Below, piece by piece: positions 52,804 through 63,292 of a DNA stretch of 64,000 nucleotides. The first letter of the stretch is position 1. Each line of letters begins with the position of its first letter. The translations under genes and the position numbers were made by a program. The notes beneath the pieces are model-generated. The model searched no databases. It was not told the DNA's origin and saw only the letters and a list, made by a program, of their open reading frames with translations. Source of the DNA: Providencia rettgeri (GTDB lineage Bacteria; Pseudomonadota; Gammaproteobacteria; Enterobacterales; Enterobacteriaceae); the NCBI RefSeq assembly GCF_041075285.1, contig NZ_CP163512.1, positions 620,001 to 684,000 on the forward strand, in the 5' to 3' direction.

Positions 52804-54201
52804 CTAAACTCCTTCGTTACCGACAATAGCGCAAACTTCTTGTAGGGTTGTTTCACCTGATTCAATAAGTTTTATACCTGATTGGAAAAGACGCTGAAAG
52901 TTCACAATATTGTGGCTTTGATGTTCCTGCACATTTTGAATAATTTGATGGTCAATATACTCATAAATAGCTGTTCTTCCCATAAAGCCAGAAAAACAGT
53001 GTTCACACCCTTTTGATTTCCACTCATTAATCGTTAAATTTTTATTTAATTGGGTTCTAAATGGTATAGATATTTTGCATTTAGGGCATAATTTACGCAC
53101 TAATCTTTGTGCTATCACCATCTTTAAACAAGATATTAGCTGTTTTTTTTCTACGCCTAACTGCACCATCCGTTCTATAGCGCTTACGGTACAATTAGTG
53201 TGGAGTGTGGATAAAACTAAATGACCAGTTTGTGCTGCGCGAGTCGCAATTCTGGCTGTTTCTTCATCTCTTATTTCACCAATCATAATAATATCTGGGT
53301 CTTGACGTAATAGCGCCCTAAGAATAAATGCGAAGCTAAGTTCATATTTTTCATGAACTTGTATTTGATTAATACCTTGCAAAGGAATTTCAATGGGATC
53401 TTCAATTGTTGAAATATTTCGAGACGATTGATTTAAAAACTCTAAAATACTATATAAAGTTACTGTTTTGCCACTTCCTGTGGGTCCTGTGACTAAGATT
53501 AATCCTTGAGGTTGGTTTAATATTTTTTTTAACGAGTTAAGAAGGGAAGAGCACATCCCTATGTGCTCTAGTGAATATTTTAATTGAGTATTAAGAATTC
53601 TTAATACCAGTTTTTCGCCATACAGTGTGGGAATACTAGAAAGGCGTATGCTGTAATTTTGACCATCAAAATACCAATTCATTTGCCCATCTTGTGGTCG
53701 CCTTTTTTCCGCTATATTCATTTTAGAGAGTATTTTAAGTCGCGCGATGATTTCATTATTAATTTCATAAGGTGCAGGGGGAAGAAAGTAAAGCTTCCCA
53801 TCAACGCGGATCCTAATTTTTAACCCTTGCTTAGAAGGTTCTAGATGAATATCGGATGAACGCTTATGGATCGCTGTTTTAAGCAAGTTCTCCACAAAAT
53901 CAACGGCGGGAGATGTTACGTTTAATAGCTCAGGCTCCTTTGGTTGATAGGCGACAACCTCTTCCTTTATCTGGTGTATTGCACTATTAAAATAATGATC
54001 AATTTTCTCCTTGGGCCAGATATCATAACAAACAGGGACACTGGCAATAAATTTTAACGTTGCCATAAGATTATCATCAGGCTTTTTAACTGTGGCGATT
54101 GATAATCTTTTATGATTGTAATCGACGATAATAATATAATTTTTATCACAGAGTTTTTTAAGCTCAGTATATATAAATTGGTTATCTTTCGTTATGCTCA
54201 T
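52804..54201 (-). CDS. hofB: Type IV pilus assembly ATPase HofB
   Basis: HofB is a PilB/GspE-family ATPase predicted to power PpdD pilin assembly. The 465-residue protein has the Walker A motif GPTGSGKT at 239-246, an Asp box and Walker B (DPDIIMIGEIRDEE near 293), a His box, and a zinc-type cysteine pair set (CPKC … CEHC, about 385-415) in the C-terminal part. It lies between ppdD and hofC on one transcript. Confidence 0.92.
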   Translation of the reverse strand: MSITKDNQFIYTELKKLCDKNYIIIVDYNHKRLSIATVKKPDDNLMATLKFIASVPVCYDIWPKEKIDHYFNSAIHQIKEEVVAYQPKEPELLNVTSPAVDFVENLLKTAIHKRSSDIHLEPSKQGLKIRIRVDGKLYFLPPAPYEINNEIIARLKILSKMNIAEKRRPQDGQMNWYFDGQNYSIRLSSIPTLYGEKLVLRILNTQLKYSLEHIGMCSSLLNSLKKILNQPQGLILVTGPTGSGKTVTLYSILEFLNQSSRNISTIEDPIEIPLQGINQIQVHEKYELSFAFILRALLRQDPDIIMIGEIRDEETARIATRAAQTGHLVLSTLHTNCTVSAIERMVQLGVEKKQLISCLKMVIAQRLVRKLCPKCKISIPFRTQLNKNLTINEWKSKGCEHCFSGFMGRTAIYEYIDHQIIQNVQEHQSHNIVNFQRLFQSGIKLIESGETTLQEVCAIVGNEGV

Positions 54202-54213
54202 AATTATCCCTAA

Positions 54214-54639
54214 TTAAAAACTAAACGTTTTTTCACACAAAGATTTCAAGCTTGCATTATTTTTTATTTCACAAGTAATACTCCATTTAAACGCTGAATT
54301 GTCTGTTGTGGAGACGGGTGTCAACGTTACATTAAGGTCTGATAATATTTTATCGCCACTAAATTTCACAACCCCTGATTTAACATTAATCGTTTTGATA
54401 TGTTTGCTAGTCACATTATTTGGAATATTATCTTGTCCACTACTACATTGGGACAGATTACCAAAATTAAAGTGGCATATCTCAATGCTATTTTTGTAAG
54501 GTAAAATGGTTTGAAGGACTTCAGTCATTGCAGCCTTTTGCATATAACTTTGATAACTTGGGATCGCAATAACACCAAGTATAGATATAATTGCAATAAC
54601 AACCATTATTTCGATAAGTGAAAATCCTTGTTGACGCAT
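54214..54639 (-). CDS. ppdD: Type IV prepilin PpdD
   Basis: The 141-residue prepilin has the class III signal MRQQG followed by FSLIEIMVVIAIISILGVIAIP, the site cut and N-methylated by a prepilin peptidase. Glu at +5 of the mature protein is present. Four cysteines in the mature part could form disulfide bonds. It heads ppdD-hofB-hofC. Whether these pili are made is unknown, because the other assembly genes lie elsewhere. Confidence 0.93.
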   Translation of the reverse strand: MRQQGFSLIEIMVVIAIISILGVIAIPSYQSYMQKAAMTEVLQTILPYKNSIEICHFNFGNLSQCSSGQDNIPNNVTSKHIKTINVKSGVVKFSGDKILSDLNVTLTPVSTTDNSAFKWSITCEIKNNASLKSLCEKTFSF

Positions 54640-54897
54640 AATAAAACCTCCGTTGTTAAGTGAGGTTCTATCATAAAGCGCTTTTTATATGGATTTTATT
54701 CAAGATAATTAATACTACGAGGCGCTTTGTAGATAAATAGACTAAGTTATGTTCTATTACATTTTTTTTCGAGCGGCCTCGCAAAAGATAATTTGTTTTT
54801 ATGTTTAATTTGTTTTTTTTCTTTAAATTAAAAAATAATCAATGAATATAAGTTCACTCAAATACATTAATAGATATTAGCGGCTAATAATATTAAA

Positions 54898-55452
54898 TCA
54901 GTATTCAAGTTGGCTTTTATAATGCTGCCAATCAAAAAAAGGTCCGGGATCTGTTTTACGCAAAGGCGCTATATCACTATGACCTGCAATATTGTGGGCA
55001 ATTGATGGGTATTGAGTAATAAGTTGTTGGGTTAAAGCTATAAGAGATTGATATTGTTCCTCAGTAAAGGGTTCAAAATCAGTGCCTTCTAACTCAATGC
55101 CAATTGAAAAGTCATTACATTTTTCTTTTCCTTGGTAACTGGATTGCCCCGCATGCCAAGCACGTAAATGGAAAGGAACATACTGAATAATAGCGCCATC
55201 ACGGCGAATTAAACAGTGGGCAGAAACGCGAAGGTGCTTTATTTCATCAAAAAATGGGTGCTCTTGAGGGTTTAGGGTTCCTGTGAAAAGTTGGTTGATA
55301 TAAGGCCCACCAAATTGACCTGGGGGAAGGCTAATATTATGGATAACAAGAAGAGAAGGTGTAACACCATCAGGCCGCTCATCATGGTGAGGGGAGGGGA
55401 TATGAGTCACATTATTTAACCAACCATTATGTATTTTCATCTCGTTATCCAT
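54898..55452 (-). CDS. ampD: 1,6-anhydro-MurNAc-L-alanine amidase AmpD
   Basis: AmpD cleaves anhydro-muropeptides in the cytoplasm during cell-wall recycling and so keeps ampC beta-lactamase uninduced. The 184-residue protein keeps the zinc ligands H38, H158 and D168 and the catalytic Glu120 (IGIELEG). ampE, which follows it in E. coli, is missing, and the gene points toward ppdD rather than away. A second possible start is the ATG at 55440. Confidence 0.95.
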   Translation of the reverse strand: MDNEMKIHNGWLNNVTHIPSPHHDERPDGVTPSLLVIHNISLPPGQFGGPYINQLFTGTLNPQEHPFFDEIKHLRVSAHCLIRRDGAIIQYVPFHLRAWHAGQSSYQGKEKCNDFSIGIELEGTDFEPFTEEQYQSLIALTQQLITQYPSIAHNIAGHSDIAPLRKTDPGPFFDWQHYKSQLEY

Positions 55453-55542
55453 AGTATTCTGTTTTCTTTTTGTTAGGGGTCGTTATCTTTGAGTGGAAAG
55501 ATTAGCATAGATATAATAAGACGAGAGCATATTTTGGAGTAA

Positions 55543-56448
<906 letters not shown>

Positions 56449-56452
56449 GCTA

Positions 56453-56730
56453 GGGGCTGTCTCTCTTTTGATGGTCAATTTTCATTCGAATTAAAGCCAT
56501 TTAGGCAAGGGGAGAGGTTCGCCGCCGAGTGAACTTGGCAAGAGCCTCTCAACGCAGTATCAAATGAGTGAAACGTGCTTTAATCGAGCCCGTAGGTCAG
56601 CGTTTAAGGATATCGAGTTGGTTCAAATGATCGTTAGTCAGCACGGCGGAGTCATTTATCCATTTTTGGGTTGTTTCTTAACCTTTTTTAGTTTTAGCGG
56701 TAAAACTCAGCAGCAAAAATAAACAGCCCT
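56453..56730 (+). repeat. MITE-like interspersed repeat, copy B
   Basis: This begins four bases after the nadC stop with GGGGCTGTCTCTCTTTTGA and ends AAAAATAAACAGCCC, forming inverted ends. It closely matches copy C (56898) and, inverted, copy A (13881): shared blocks include GGTTCGCCGCC, GCAAGAGCCTCTCAACGCAG and ACGTGCTTTAATCGAG. Within it, GAGAGG and CCTCTC can pair as a hairpin. No transposase is encoded. Its nearness to nadC means it may supply that gene's 3' end structure. Confidence 0.8.
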
Positions 56731-56897
56731 TAGAGCCTCTCCTATTTAAAACTGATATCAGCGCTGTTGAATTATTTTATTTTGCAGTTTTCTTGTATTT
56801 CGCTAAGTGCTTTATATCTACATTCGTAAATTTGAAGTATTTGCATGGTATTTTTTAACACATCAACTTTATTCTAAAAACTGACCAATTTTTGCTT

Positions 56898-57168
56898 GGG
56901 GCTGTTTACCTTTAATGGTCAATTTTTATTCGAATTAAAACCATTTTAGGTAAGGCGAGAGGTTCGCCGCCTTGTGAACTCGGCAAGAGCCTCTCAACGC
57001 AGCATTAAATGAGTGAAACGTGCTTTAATCGAGTCCGTAGGTCAGCGTTGAGGGATATCGAGTTGATTCAAAGAGTCGTCAGTCAGCACGCGGAGTCATT
57101 TATCCAGTTTTTGGTTGTTTCTTAAGCTTTTTAATCGGTAAAAATCAGTAGCAAAGATAAACAGCCCC
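56898..57168 (+). repeat. MITE-like interspersed repeat, copy C
   Basis: This 271-base copy lies 167 bases after copy B in the same orientation. Its ends, GGGGCTGTTTACCTTT (56898-56913) and AAAGATAAACAGCCCC (57153-57168), are inverted repeats matching at 15 of 16 positions. The flanks CTT and AAG extend the match (left CTT, right TAAG). Obvious target-site duplications were not seen. No open frame of note is present. The 56731-56897 spacer between B and C is AT-rich and shows no gene. Confidence 0.82.
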
Positions 57169-57527
57169 TAAGCACGTCACTTTTGAATTTAAGATAAGTA
57201 TAAAATAAGTTGTTAACTTAACATTTTTGAAACAAAAAAACGCGATTATTTAAGTACAATAAGCAGTCACGAAATCATTTGAGTTATAATGTGCTAAATT
57301 TGAATATTTATTCATTCATTTATTGTGCTTTTACGTTTCAGCTTGTGTTTTTAAGCTTTGAGTAACGTTTTTTATGTTAAAACTAATTTCGTGAGATTGG
57401 TCATTTAGTTATCAAAACATGCTAAATTTTAAAATAAATTGTTAAGATTTGCAGGATTTTATGATTTAGCGCAAGGTCTTTATGGACAGATAGTGAATAC
57501 TTTGTTACTTTATTAGCCCATAACCAA
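57169..57527. other. Intergenic region upstream of pdhR
   Basis: About 360 AT-rich bases with no gene or clear structure seen. E. coli has aroP between ampE and pdhR; nothing like either gene remains here. Confidence 0.5.
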
Positions 57528-57542
57528 ATTGGTATTACCAAT
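57528..57542 (+). promoter_or_regulatory. PdhR operator
   Basis: ATTGGTATTACCAAT is an exact match to the E. coli PdhR box ATTGGTNNNACCAAT and lies 54 bases before pdhR. It overlaps a possible -35 (TTGGTA) paired with TAATAC at 57553-57558, as expected for pyruvate-relieved autorepression. Confidence 0.9.
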
Positions 57543-57595
57543 TAACACTGGGTAATACATAATCAATAATTACTCACTTATGAATATGGCAGATT

Positions 57596-58366
57596 ATGAC
57601 TTACGGTAAAATTCGCCAACCAAAGTTATCAGATGTGATAGAGCAACGGCTTGAGCATCTCATTTTCGAAGGGACATTGCGCCCCGGCGAAAAGCTGCCT
57701 CCTGAACGCGAACTTGCAAAGCAGTTTGACGTCTCTAGACCATCAGTGCGTGAAGCAATTCAAACATTAGAAGCGAAAGGGCTTCTATCTCGCCGCCAAG
57801 GTGGCGGTACCTTCGTACAAAAACAAATGTGGCAAAGTTTTAGTGATCCTTTAGCGCTGCTACTCGAAGGAAATCCTGAATCTCAATTTGATCTTCTCGA
57901 AACTCGCCATGCACTTGAAGGGATTGCGGCTTATTATGCTGCTCTGCGTGGCACAGAAGAAGATCTTGAACGAATTCGTCAAAGTTATGAATTAATCGAA
58001 ATAGCGCAAAAAAGTGGCGAATTAGCGGCCGAGTCGGATGCCGTACTTCAATACCAACTCATTGTGACGGAAGCCGCGCACAATGTGGTTTTACTGCATT
58101 TGTTGCGCTGTATGATCCCGATGTTAGAACAGAACATCCGTCAAAATTTTGAATTTTTGTATACCCGTAAAGAGATGTATAACGCCGTAAGCTCCCATAG
58201 AGCGCAAATTTTTGCGGCAATCATGGCAAGAGAACCTGAAAAAGCGCGTGAAGCATCTCACCGTCATCTGTCTTTTATTGAAGATTTGCTATTAGACATT
58301 AGCAGAGAACAAACTCGCAGGGAACGTTCTTTACGGCGGTTACAGCAACATCCTGATTTAACTTAA
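57596..58366 (+). CDS. pdhR: Pyruvate dehydrogenase operon repressor PdhR
   Basis: PdhR is a GntR/FadR-family repressor released by pyruvate that controls aceEF-lpd and respiratory genes. The 256-residue protein has the winged helix at about 10-75 ([40 protein letters not shown]) and an FCD ligand domain with metal-site residues and the [11 protein letters not shown] helix. Length matches E. coli (254). It is first in the operon and is expected to bind the box at 57528-57542. Confidence 0.96.
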   Translation: MTYGKIRQPKLSDVIEQRLEHLIFEGTLRPGEKLPPERELAKQFDVSRPSVREAIQTLEAKGLLSRRQGGGTFVQKQMWQSFSDPLALLLEGNPESQFDLLETRHALEGIAAYYAALRGTEEDLERIRQSYELIEIAQKSGELAAESDAVLQYQLIVTEAAHNVVLLHLLRCMIPMLEQNIRQNFEFLYTRKEMYNAVSSHRAQIFAAIMAREPEKAREASHRHLSFIEDLLLDISREQTRRERSLRRLQQHPDLT

Positions 58367-58441
58367 TAATATAGATCCTGACTGCTGCGTCTATATTATT
58401 GTGAATACGCTTAAGGGCGTTAAAGCGGCAACTACATCAGG

Positions 58442-58493
58442 GCCTATCTTCCCGCTGTTTTAACAACATTGGGAAAATAGCAGGAAGATAGGC
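58442..58493 (+). other. Long hairpin in the pdhR-aceE gap
   Basis: GCCTATCTTCC (58442-58452) pairs perfectly with GGAAGATAGGC (58483-58493), and inside it GCTGTTTT faces AAAATAGC, making an extended stem. No T-run follows, so it is more likely a processing, stability or translation-control structure in the operon transcript than a terminator. Confidence 0.7.
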
Positions 58494-58536
58494 TCCACAT
58501 AACCATATAAAATAGATAACAGATAAGGAATACACC

Positions 58537-61203
58537 ATGTCAGATATGTTAAAAAATGACGTGGATCCGATTGAAACTCGCGACTGGCTACAGGCGATTG
58601 AATCGGTCATCCGTGAAGAAGGTGTTGATCGTGCTCAGTTTATTATCGAACAGGTATTAAATGAAGCACGTAAAGGCGGCGTGAGTATCGCGGCTGGTGC
58701 ATCTGGTCGTTCTGATTACATCAACACAATTCCTGTTGAAGATGAGCCTGCATACCCTGGCAACATGGATTTAGAGCGCCGTATTCGCTCCGCAATTCGC
58801 TGGAACGCTGTAATGACTGTTCTGCGTGCGTCTAAAAAAGACTTGGAACTGGGTGGCCATATGGCTTCTTTCCAGTCATCAGCAACCTTGTATGAAGTCT
58901 GCTTTAACCACTTCTTCCGTGCTCACAATGATAATGATGGCGGAGACTTAGTCTTCTTCCAAGGTCACATCTCTCCAGGTATTTATGCACGTGCCTTCTT
59001 AGAAGGTCGTTTAACTGAAGAGCAAATGAATAACTTCCGTCAAGAAATTGGTGGAAATGGCCTGTCTTCATATCCGCACCCTAAATTAATGCCTGATTTC
59101 TGGCAGTTCCCAACTGTATCAATGGGGCTGGGCCCAATCAATGCTATCTATCAAGCTAAGTTCCTGAAATATCTTGATAACCGTGGTCTGAAAGATACGT
59201 CTGCACAGCGCGTATACGCATTCTTAGGCGATGGTGAGATGGACGAGCCAGAATCTAAAGGTGCGATTACTATCGCAACTCGCGATAAATTAGATAACCT
59301 AGTGTTTGTTATTAACTGTAACTTGCAACGTTTGGATGGTCCAGTAACCGGTAACGGCAAAATTGTTAACGAATTAGAAGGCATCTTTAGCGGTGCTGGC
59401 TGGCAAGTTATCAAAGTGATGTGGGGCGATCGTTGGGATGAGCTGCTGCGCAAAGATACCAGCGGTAAACTTGTTCAATTAATGAACGAAACCTTAGACG
59501 GTGACTACCAAACCTTTAAATCACGCAACGGTGCATATGTTCGTGAGCACTTCTTTAATCGTTACCCAGAGACCGCGGCATTAGTTAAAGATATGACTGA
59601 TGATGAGATTTGGGCTCTAAACCGTGGTGGTCACGATCCGAAGAAAGTGTATGCTGCATTTAAAAAAGCACAAGAAACCAAAGGCAAACCAACGGTTATT
59701 TTAGCGCAAACCATTAAAGGTTATGGTATGGGCGAAACCGCAGAAGGTAAAAACATTGCGCACCAAGTGAAGAAAATGAACATGGACGGCGTTCGCCATT
59801 TCCGTGATCAATTCAACGTGCCAGTGGCGGATGATCAACTGGAAAAACTGCCATACATCACTTTCGAAAAAGATTCAGAAGAGTACAAATACCTGCACGA
59901 GCGTCGTCAAGCGCTGGGCGGTTATTTACCTGCTCGTCGTTCAACTTTTGATGAGAAACTGGAAATCCCTACACTGGCAGATTTCAGTCAATTACTAGAA
60001 GAACAATCGAAAGAAATTTCCACAACTATCGCTTTCGTTCGTGCATTGAACGTGATGTTGAAAAACAACTCTATCAAAGAGCGTTTAGTGCCAATTATCG
60101 CTGATGAAGCGCGTACTTTTGGTATGGAAGGTCTGTTCCGTCAAATCGGTATTTATAGCCCGAAAGGCCAGCAATACACTCCACAAGACAGAGAGCAAGT
60201 TGCATACTATAAAGAAGATGCAAAAGGTCAAATCCTGCAAGAAGGTATCAATGAACTGGGCGCAGGTTCTTCTTGGTTAGCGGCTGCAACGTCTTACAGC
60301 ACTAACAATCTGCCGATGATCCCATTCTATATCTACTACTCAATGTTTGGTTTCCAACGTATTGGTGACTTAATGTGGGCAGCAGGTGACCAACAAGCAC
60401 GCGGCTTCCTGATCGGTGGTACTTCAGGTCGTACAACGCTTAATGGTGAAGGGTTACAGCACGAAGATGGCCATAGCCATATTCAATCGCTGACTATTCC
60501 TAACTGTATTTCTTATGATCCTGCATACGCTTATGAAGTTGCGGTGATTATGCAAGATGGTTTAGAGCGTATGTATGGTGAAAAACAAGAGAACGTGTAC
60601 TACTACATCACAACGCTGAACGAAAACTATCATATGCCTGCAATGCCAGAAGGTGCAGAAGAAGGCATCCGTAAAGGTATTTACAAACTGGCTTCTGTTG
60701 AAGGTAGCAAAGGTAAAGTACAGTTATTAGGCTCAGGTTCAATGATGCGTCACGTTCGTGAAGCGGCAGATATTCTGTCTGCTGAGTATGGCATCGGTTC
60801 TGATGTTTATAGCGTAACATCATTCACTGAATTGGCTCGTGATGGCCAAGATTGTGAGCGTTGGAACATGCTACATCCATCCGCAACGCCACGCATTCCT
60901 TATATTGCACAAGTGATGAATGACGCACCAGCAGTTGCATCAACTGACTATATGAAACTGTTCGCTGAACAAGTTCGTACTTATGTACCTGCAAGTGATT
61001 ACCGTGTTCTGGGTACTGATGGTTTCGGTCGTTCTGACAGCCGTGAAAACCTGCGTCACCACTTTGAAGTGGATACCAGCTATGTCATCGTAGCAGCGTT
61101 AGGTGAATTGGCTAAACGTGGTGAAGTTGATGTTAATGTCGTTGAAGAAGCGATTAAAAAATACAACATCAACCCAGAAAAAGTTAACCCACGTTTGGCG
61201 TAA
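58537..61203 (+). CDS. aceE: Pyruvate dehydrogenase E1 component
   Basis: AceE is the homodimeric thiamine-diphosphate E1 subunit that decarboxylates pyruvate and transfers the acetyl group to AceF lipoate. The 888-residue protein (E. coli 887) has the ThDP motif GDGEMDEPES…NCN (about 230-262), the N-terminal MDLERRIRSAIRWNAV region, and the C-terminal TDGFGRSDSRENLRHHFEVD block. aceF starts 13 bases after it. Confidence 0.98.
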   Translation: MSDMLKNDVDPIETRDWLQAIESVIREEGVDRAQFIIEQVLNEARKGGVSIAAGASGRSDYINTIPVEDEPAYPGNMDLERRIRSAIRWNAVMTVLRASKKDLELGGHMASFQSSATLYEVCFNHFFRAHNDNDGGDLVFFQGHISPGIYARAFLEGRLTEEQMNNFRQEIGGNGLSSYPHPKLMPDFWQFPTVSMGLGPINAIYQAKFLKYLDNRGLKDTSAQRVYAFLGDGEMDEPESKGAITIATRDKLDNLVFVINCNLQRLDGPVTGNGKIVNELEGIFSGAGWQVIKVMWGDRWDELLRKDTSGKLVQLMNETLDGDYQTFKSRNGAYVREHFFNRYPETAALVKDMTDDEIWALNRGGHDPKKVYAAFKKAQETKGKPTVILAQTIKGYGMGETAEGKNIAHQVKKMNMDGVRHFRDQFNVPVADDQLEKLPYITFEKDSEEYKYLHERRQALGGYLPARRSTFDEKLEIPTLADFSQLLEEQSKEISTTIAFVRALNVMLKNNSIKERLVPIIADEARTFGMEGLFRQIGIYSPKGQQYTPQDREQVAYYKEDAKGQILQEGINELGAGSSWLAAATSYSTNNLPMIPFYIYYSMFGFQRIGDLMWAAGDQQARGFLIGGTSGRTTLNGEGLQHEDGHSHIQSLTIPNCISYDPAYAYEVAVIMQDGLERMYGEKQENVYYYITTLNENYHMPAMPEGAEEGIRKGIYKLASVEGSKGKVQLLGSGSMMRHVREAADILSAEYGIGSDVYSVTSFTELARDGQDCERWNMLHPSATPRIPYIAQVMNDAPAVASTDYMKLFAEQVRTYVPASDYRVLGTDGFGRSDSRENLRHHFEVDTSYVIVAALGELAKRGEVDVNVVEEAIKKYNINPEKVNPRLA

Positions 61204-61216
61204 GAGGTAAATATCA

Positions 61217-63088
61217 ATGTCTATTGAAATCCAAGTGCCAGATATCGGTGCTGATGAAGTTGAAGTCACCGAAGTGATGGTTAAAGTTGGCGATAAAGTA
61301 GAAGCAGAGCAATCACTTATTACCGTGGAAGGTGATAAAGCTTCTATGGAAGTCCCATCACCACAAGCGGGTGTGGTAAAAGAAATTAAAATCGCAACGG
61401 GCGATAAAGTAAAAACGGGCTCACTGATCATGGTCTTTGAAGCAGAAGCAGAAGCAGGTGCAGCCGCGCCGGCTCCAGCTCAAGCACCAGCAGCCCCAGC
61501 GGCAGCGCCAAGTGCAGCAGTATCAAAAGATGTTGCTGTACCTGATATCGGTGGTGATGAAGTTGAAGTCACTGAAATCATGGTTAAAGTCGGCGACACT
61601 GTGACTGCGGAACAATCTTTAATTACGGTTGAAGGTGATAAAGCTTCAATGGAAGTTCCAGCCCCCTTTGCTGGCACAGTGAAAGAAATCAAGATTGCGA
61701 CTGGCGACAAAGTGAAAACAGGCTCGCTGATCATGGTCTTTGAAGTGGCAGGGGCAGCGCCAGCTGCGGCTCCAGCAGCACAAGCTGCAGCACCAGCGGC
61801 TCCTACAGCCTCTGCAATTAAAGATGTTAACGTTCCTGATATCGGTGGTGATGAAGTTGAAGTCACTGAAGTGATGGTTAAAGTGGGTGACACCGTTTCT
61901 GCTGAGCAATCAATCATTACGGTTGAAGGCGATAAAGCATCAATGGAAGTCCCAGCGCCCTTTGCGGGAACAGTTAAAGAAATCAAAATTGCGACTGGCG
62001 ATAAAGTGAAAACAGGCTCGCTGATCATGACCTTTGAAGTGGCCGGTGCAGCACCTGCTGCGGCGCCTGTTGCTCAAGCCAGCGCTCCTGCTCCAGCAGC
62101 AACGCCAACTGCGGCGGCTTCTGCGCCAACGAAAGCGGCTGATAGCAAAAATGAGTTTGTTGAGAACGACGCATACATTCATGCAACACCGGTTATTCGC
62201 CGCTTAGCGCGTGAATTTGGTGTGAACTTAGCAAAAGTGAAAGGTACAGGTCGTAAAGGCCGTATCTTGCGTGAAGACGTTCAAGCTTACGTTAAAGAGG
62301 CCGTGAAGCGTGCTGAGTCTCCAGCAGCGGCAGGTGGCGGGTTACCGGGTATGCTGCCATGGCCGAAAGTGGATTACAGCAAGTTCGGCGAAGTAGAAGA
62401 GGTTGAACTGGGCCGCATCCAAAAAATCTCGGGTGCTAACCTGAGCCGCAACTGGGTGATGATCCCGCACGTTACGCTGATGGAAGAAGTGGATACCACT
62501 GAAGTTGAAGAATTCCGTAAGCAGCAAAATAAAGAAGCAGAGAAGAAAAAACTGGACGTGAAAATCACGCCACTGGTTTTTGTTATGAAAGCCGTTGCTC
62601 GTGCTTTGGAAGAAATGCCGCGCTTTAACAGTTCGATTTCTGAAGATGCACAGCGTCTGTTCCTGAAAAAATATATCAACATTGGTATCGCGGTTGATAC
62701 GCCAAATGGCTTAGTTGTTCCTGTCTTCAAGGACGTGAACAAAAAAGGCATTTTAGAGTTATCTCGCGAACTGATGGAAGTTTCTAAGAAAGCGCGTGCA
62801 GGTAAACTGACTGCGGCTGATATGCAAGGCGGCTGTTTCACTATCTCTAGCCTTGGTGGTATCGGTACAACCGGTTTTGCACCAATCGTGAACGCACCAG
62901 AAGTGGCTATTATGGGGCTGTCACGTTCTTCAATGAAACCTGTTTGGAATGGTAGCGAGTTTGTTCCTCGCCTGATGCTGCCTATGTCACTGTCCTTTGA
63001 CCATCGTGTTATCGATGGGGCTGATGGAGCACGCTTCATCACCTTAGTAGGGCAATTAATGAGCGATATTCGCCGTTTAGTGATGTAA
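61217..63088 (+). CDS. aceF: Dihydrolipoyllysine acetyltransferase, pyruvate dehydrogenase E2
   Basis: AceF forms the core of the complex and moves acetyl groups from E1 to CoA. The 623-residue protein has three lipoyl domains with modified lysines K41, K142 and K240 (each in GDKASMEV), separated by Ala/Pro-rich linkers. An E1/E3-binding domain lies at about 321-358, and the catalytic acyltransferase domain ends with the HRVIDG motif (His596). Domains 2 and 3 are nearly identical over their length, also at DNA level. Confidence 0.98.
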   Translation: MSIEIQVPDIGADEVEVTEVMVKVGDKVEAEQSLITVEGDKASMEVPSPQAGVVKEIKIATGDKVKTGSLIMVFEAEAEAGAAAPAPAQAPAAPAAAPSAAVSKDVAVPDIGGDEVEVTEIMVKVGDTVTAEQSLITVEGDKASMEVPAPFAGTVKEIKIATGDKVKTGSLIMVFEVAGAAPAAAPAAQAAAPAAPTASAIKDVNVPDIGGDEVEVTEVMVKVGDTVSAEQSIITVEGDKASMEVPAPFAGTVKEIKIATGDKVKTGSLIMTFEVAGAAPAAAPVAQASAPAPAATPTAAASAPTKAADSKNEFVENDAYIHATPVIRRLAREFGVNLAKVKGTGRKGRILREDVQAYVKEAVKRAESPAAAGGGLPGMLPWPKVDYSKFGEVEEVELGRIQKISGANLSRNWVMIPHVTLMEEVDTTEVEEFRKQQNKEAEKKKLDVKITPLVFVMKAVARALEEMPRFNSSISEDAQRLFLKKYINIGIAVDTPNGLVVPVFKDVNKKGILELSRELMEVSKKARAGKLTAADMQGGCFTISSLGGIGTTGFAPIVNAPEVAIMGLSRSSMKPVWNGSEFVPRLMLPMSLSFDHRVIDGADGARFITLVGQLMSDIRRLVM

Positions 63089-63095
63089 TTAATAG

Positions 63096-63124
63096 GACCG
63101 GCTGATAGGCCGGTCTGTTTTATT
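63096..63124 (+). terminator. Terminator between aceF and lpd
   Basis: GACCGGC (63096-63102) pairs with GCCGGTC (63109-63115), followed by TGTTTTATTT. E. coli also has a terminator here, with lpd made both by readthrough and from its own promoter. Confidence 0.88.
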
Positions 63125-63198
63125 TAGGCTGAGGCAGAATTTTTTGCTGCTGCTACAAAAGGTTGGGAGTTACATCACGAAATGAGCCTTTTCAGGGT

Positions 63199-63216
63199 GT
63201 TAACAATTCTGTAAAC
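63199..63216 (+). promoter_or_regulatory. Possible ArcA-like site in the lpd promoter region
   Basis: GTTAACA and TGTAAAC lie close together about 80 bases before lpd. The arrangement resembles the ArcA-bound region of the E. coli lpd promoter; spacing is not an exact match, so the call is tentative. Confidence 0.35.
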
Positions 63217-63292
63217 TGCTCTCGGTGTGTACTTTTCCAGTGGAAGATCGTTTATTCAGCAGTACCGCTGGACAAAACAAAAAGAGGTCATG

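Noticed and set aside
56453..57168. CRISPR array
   Set aside because: Only two long copies with inverted ends and no short regularly spaced repeats or cas genes.
61480..62028. 182-codon minus-strand frame opposite aceF
   Set aside because: It arises from the repetitive lipoyl-domain DNA on the other strand.
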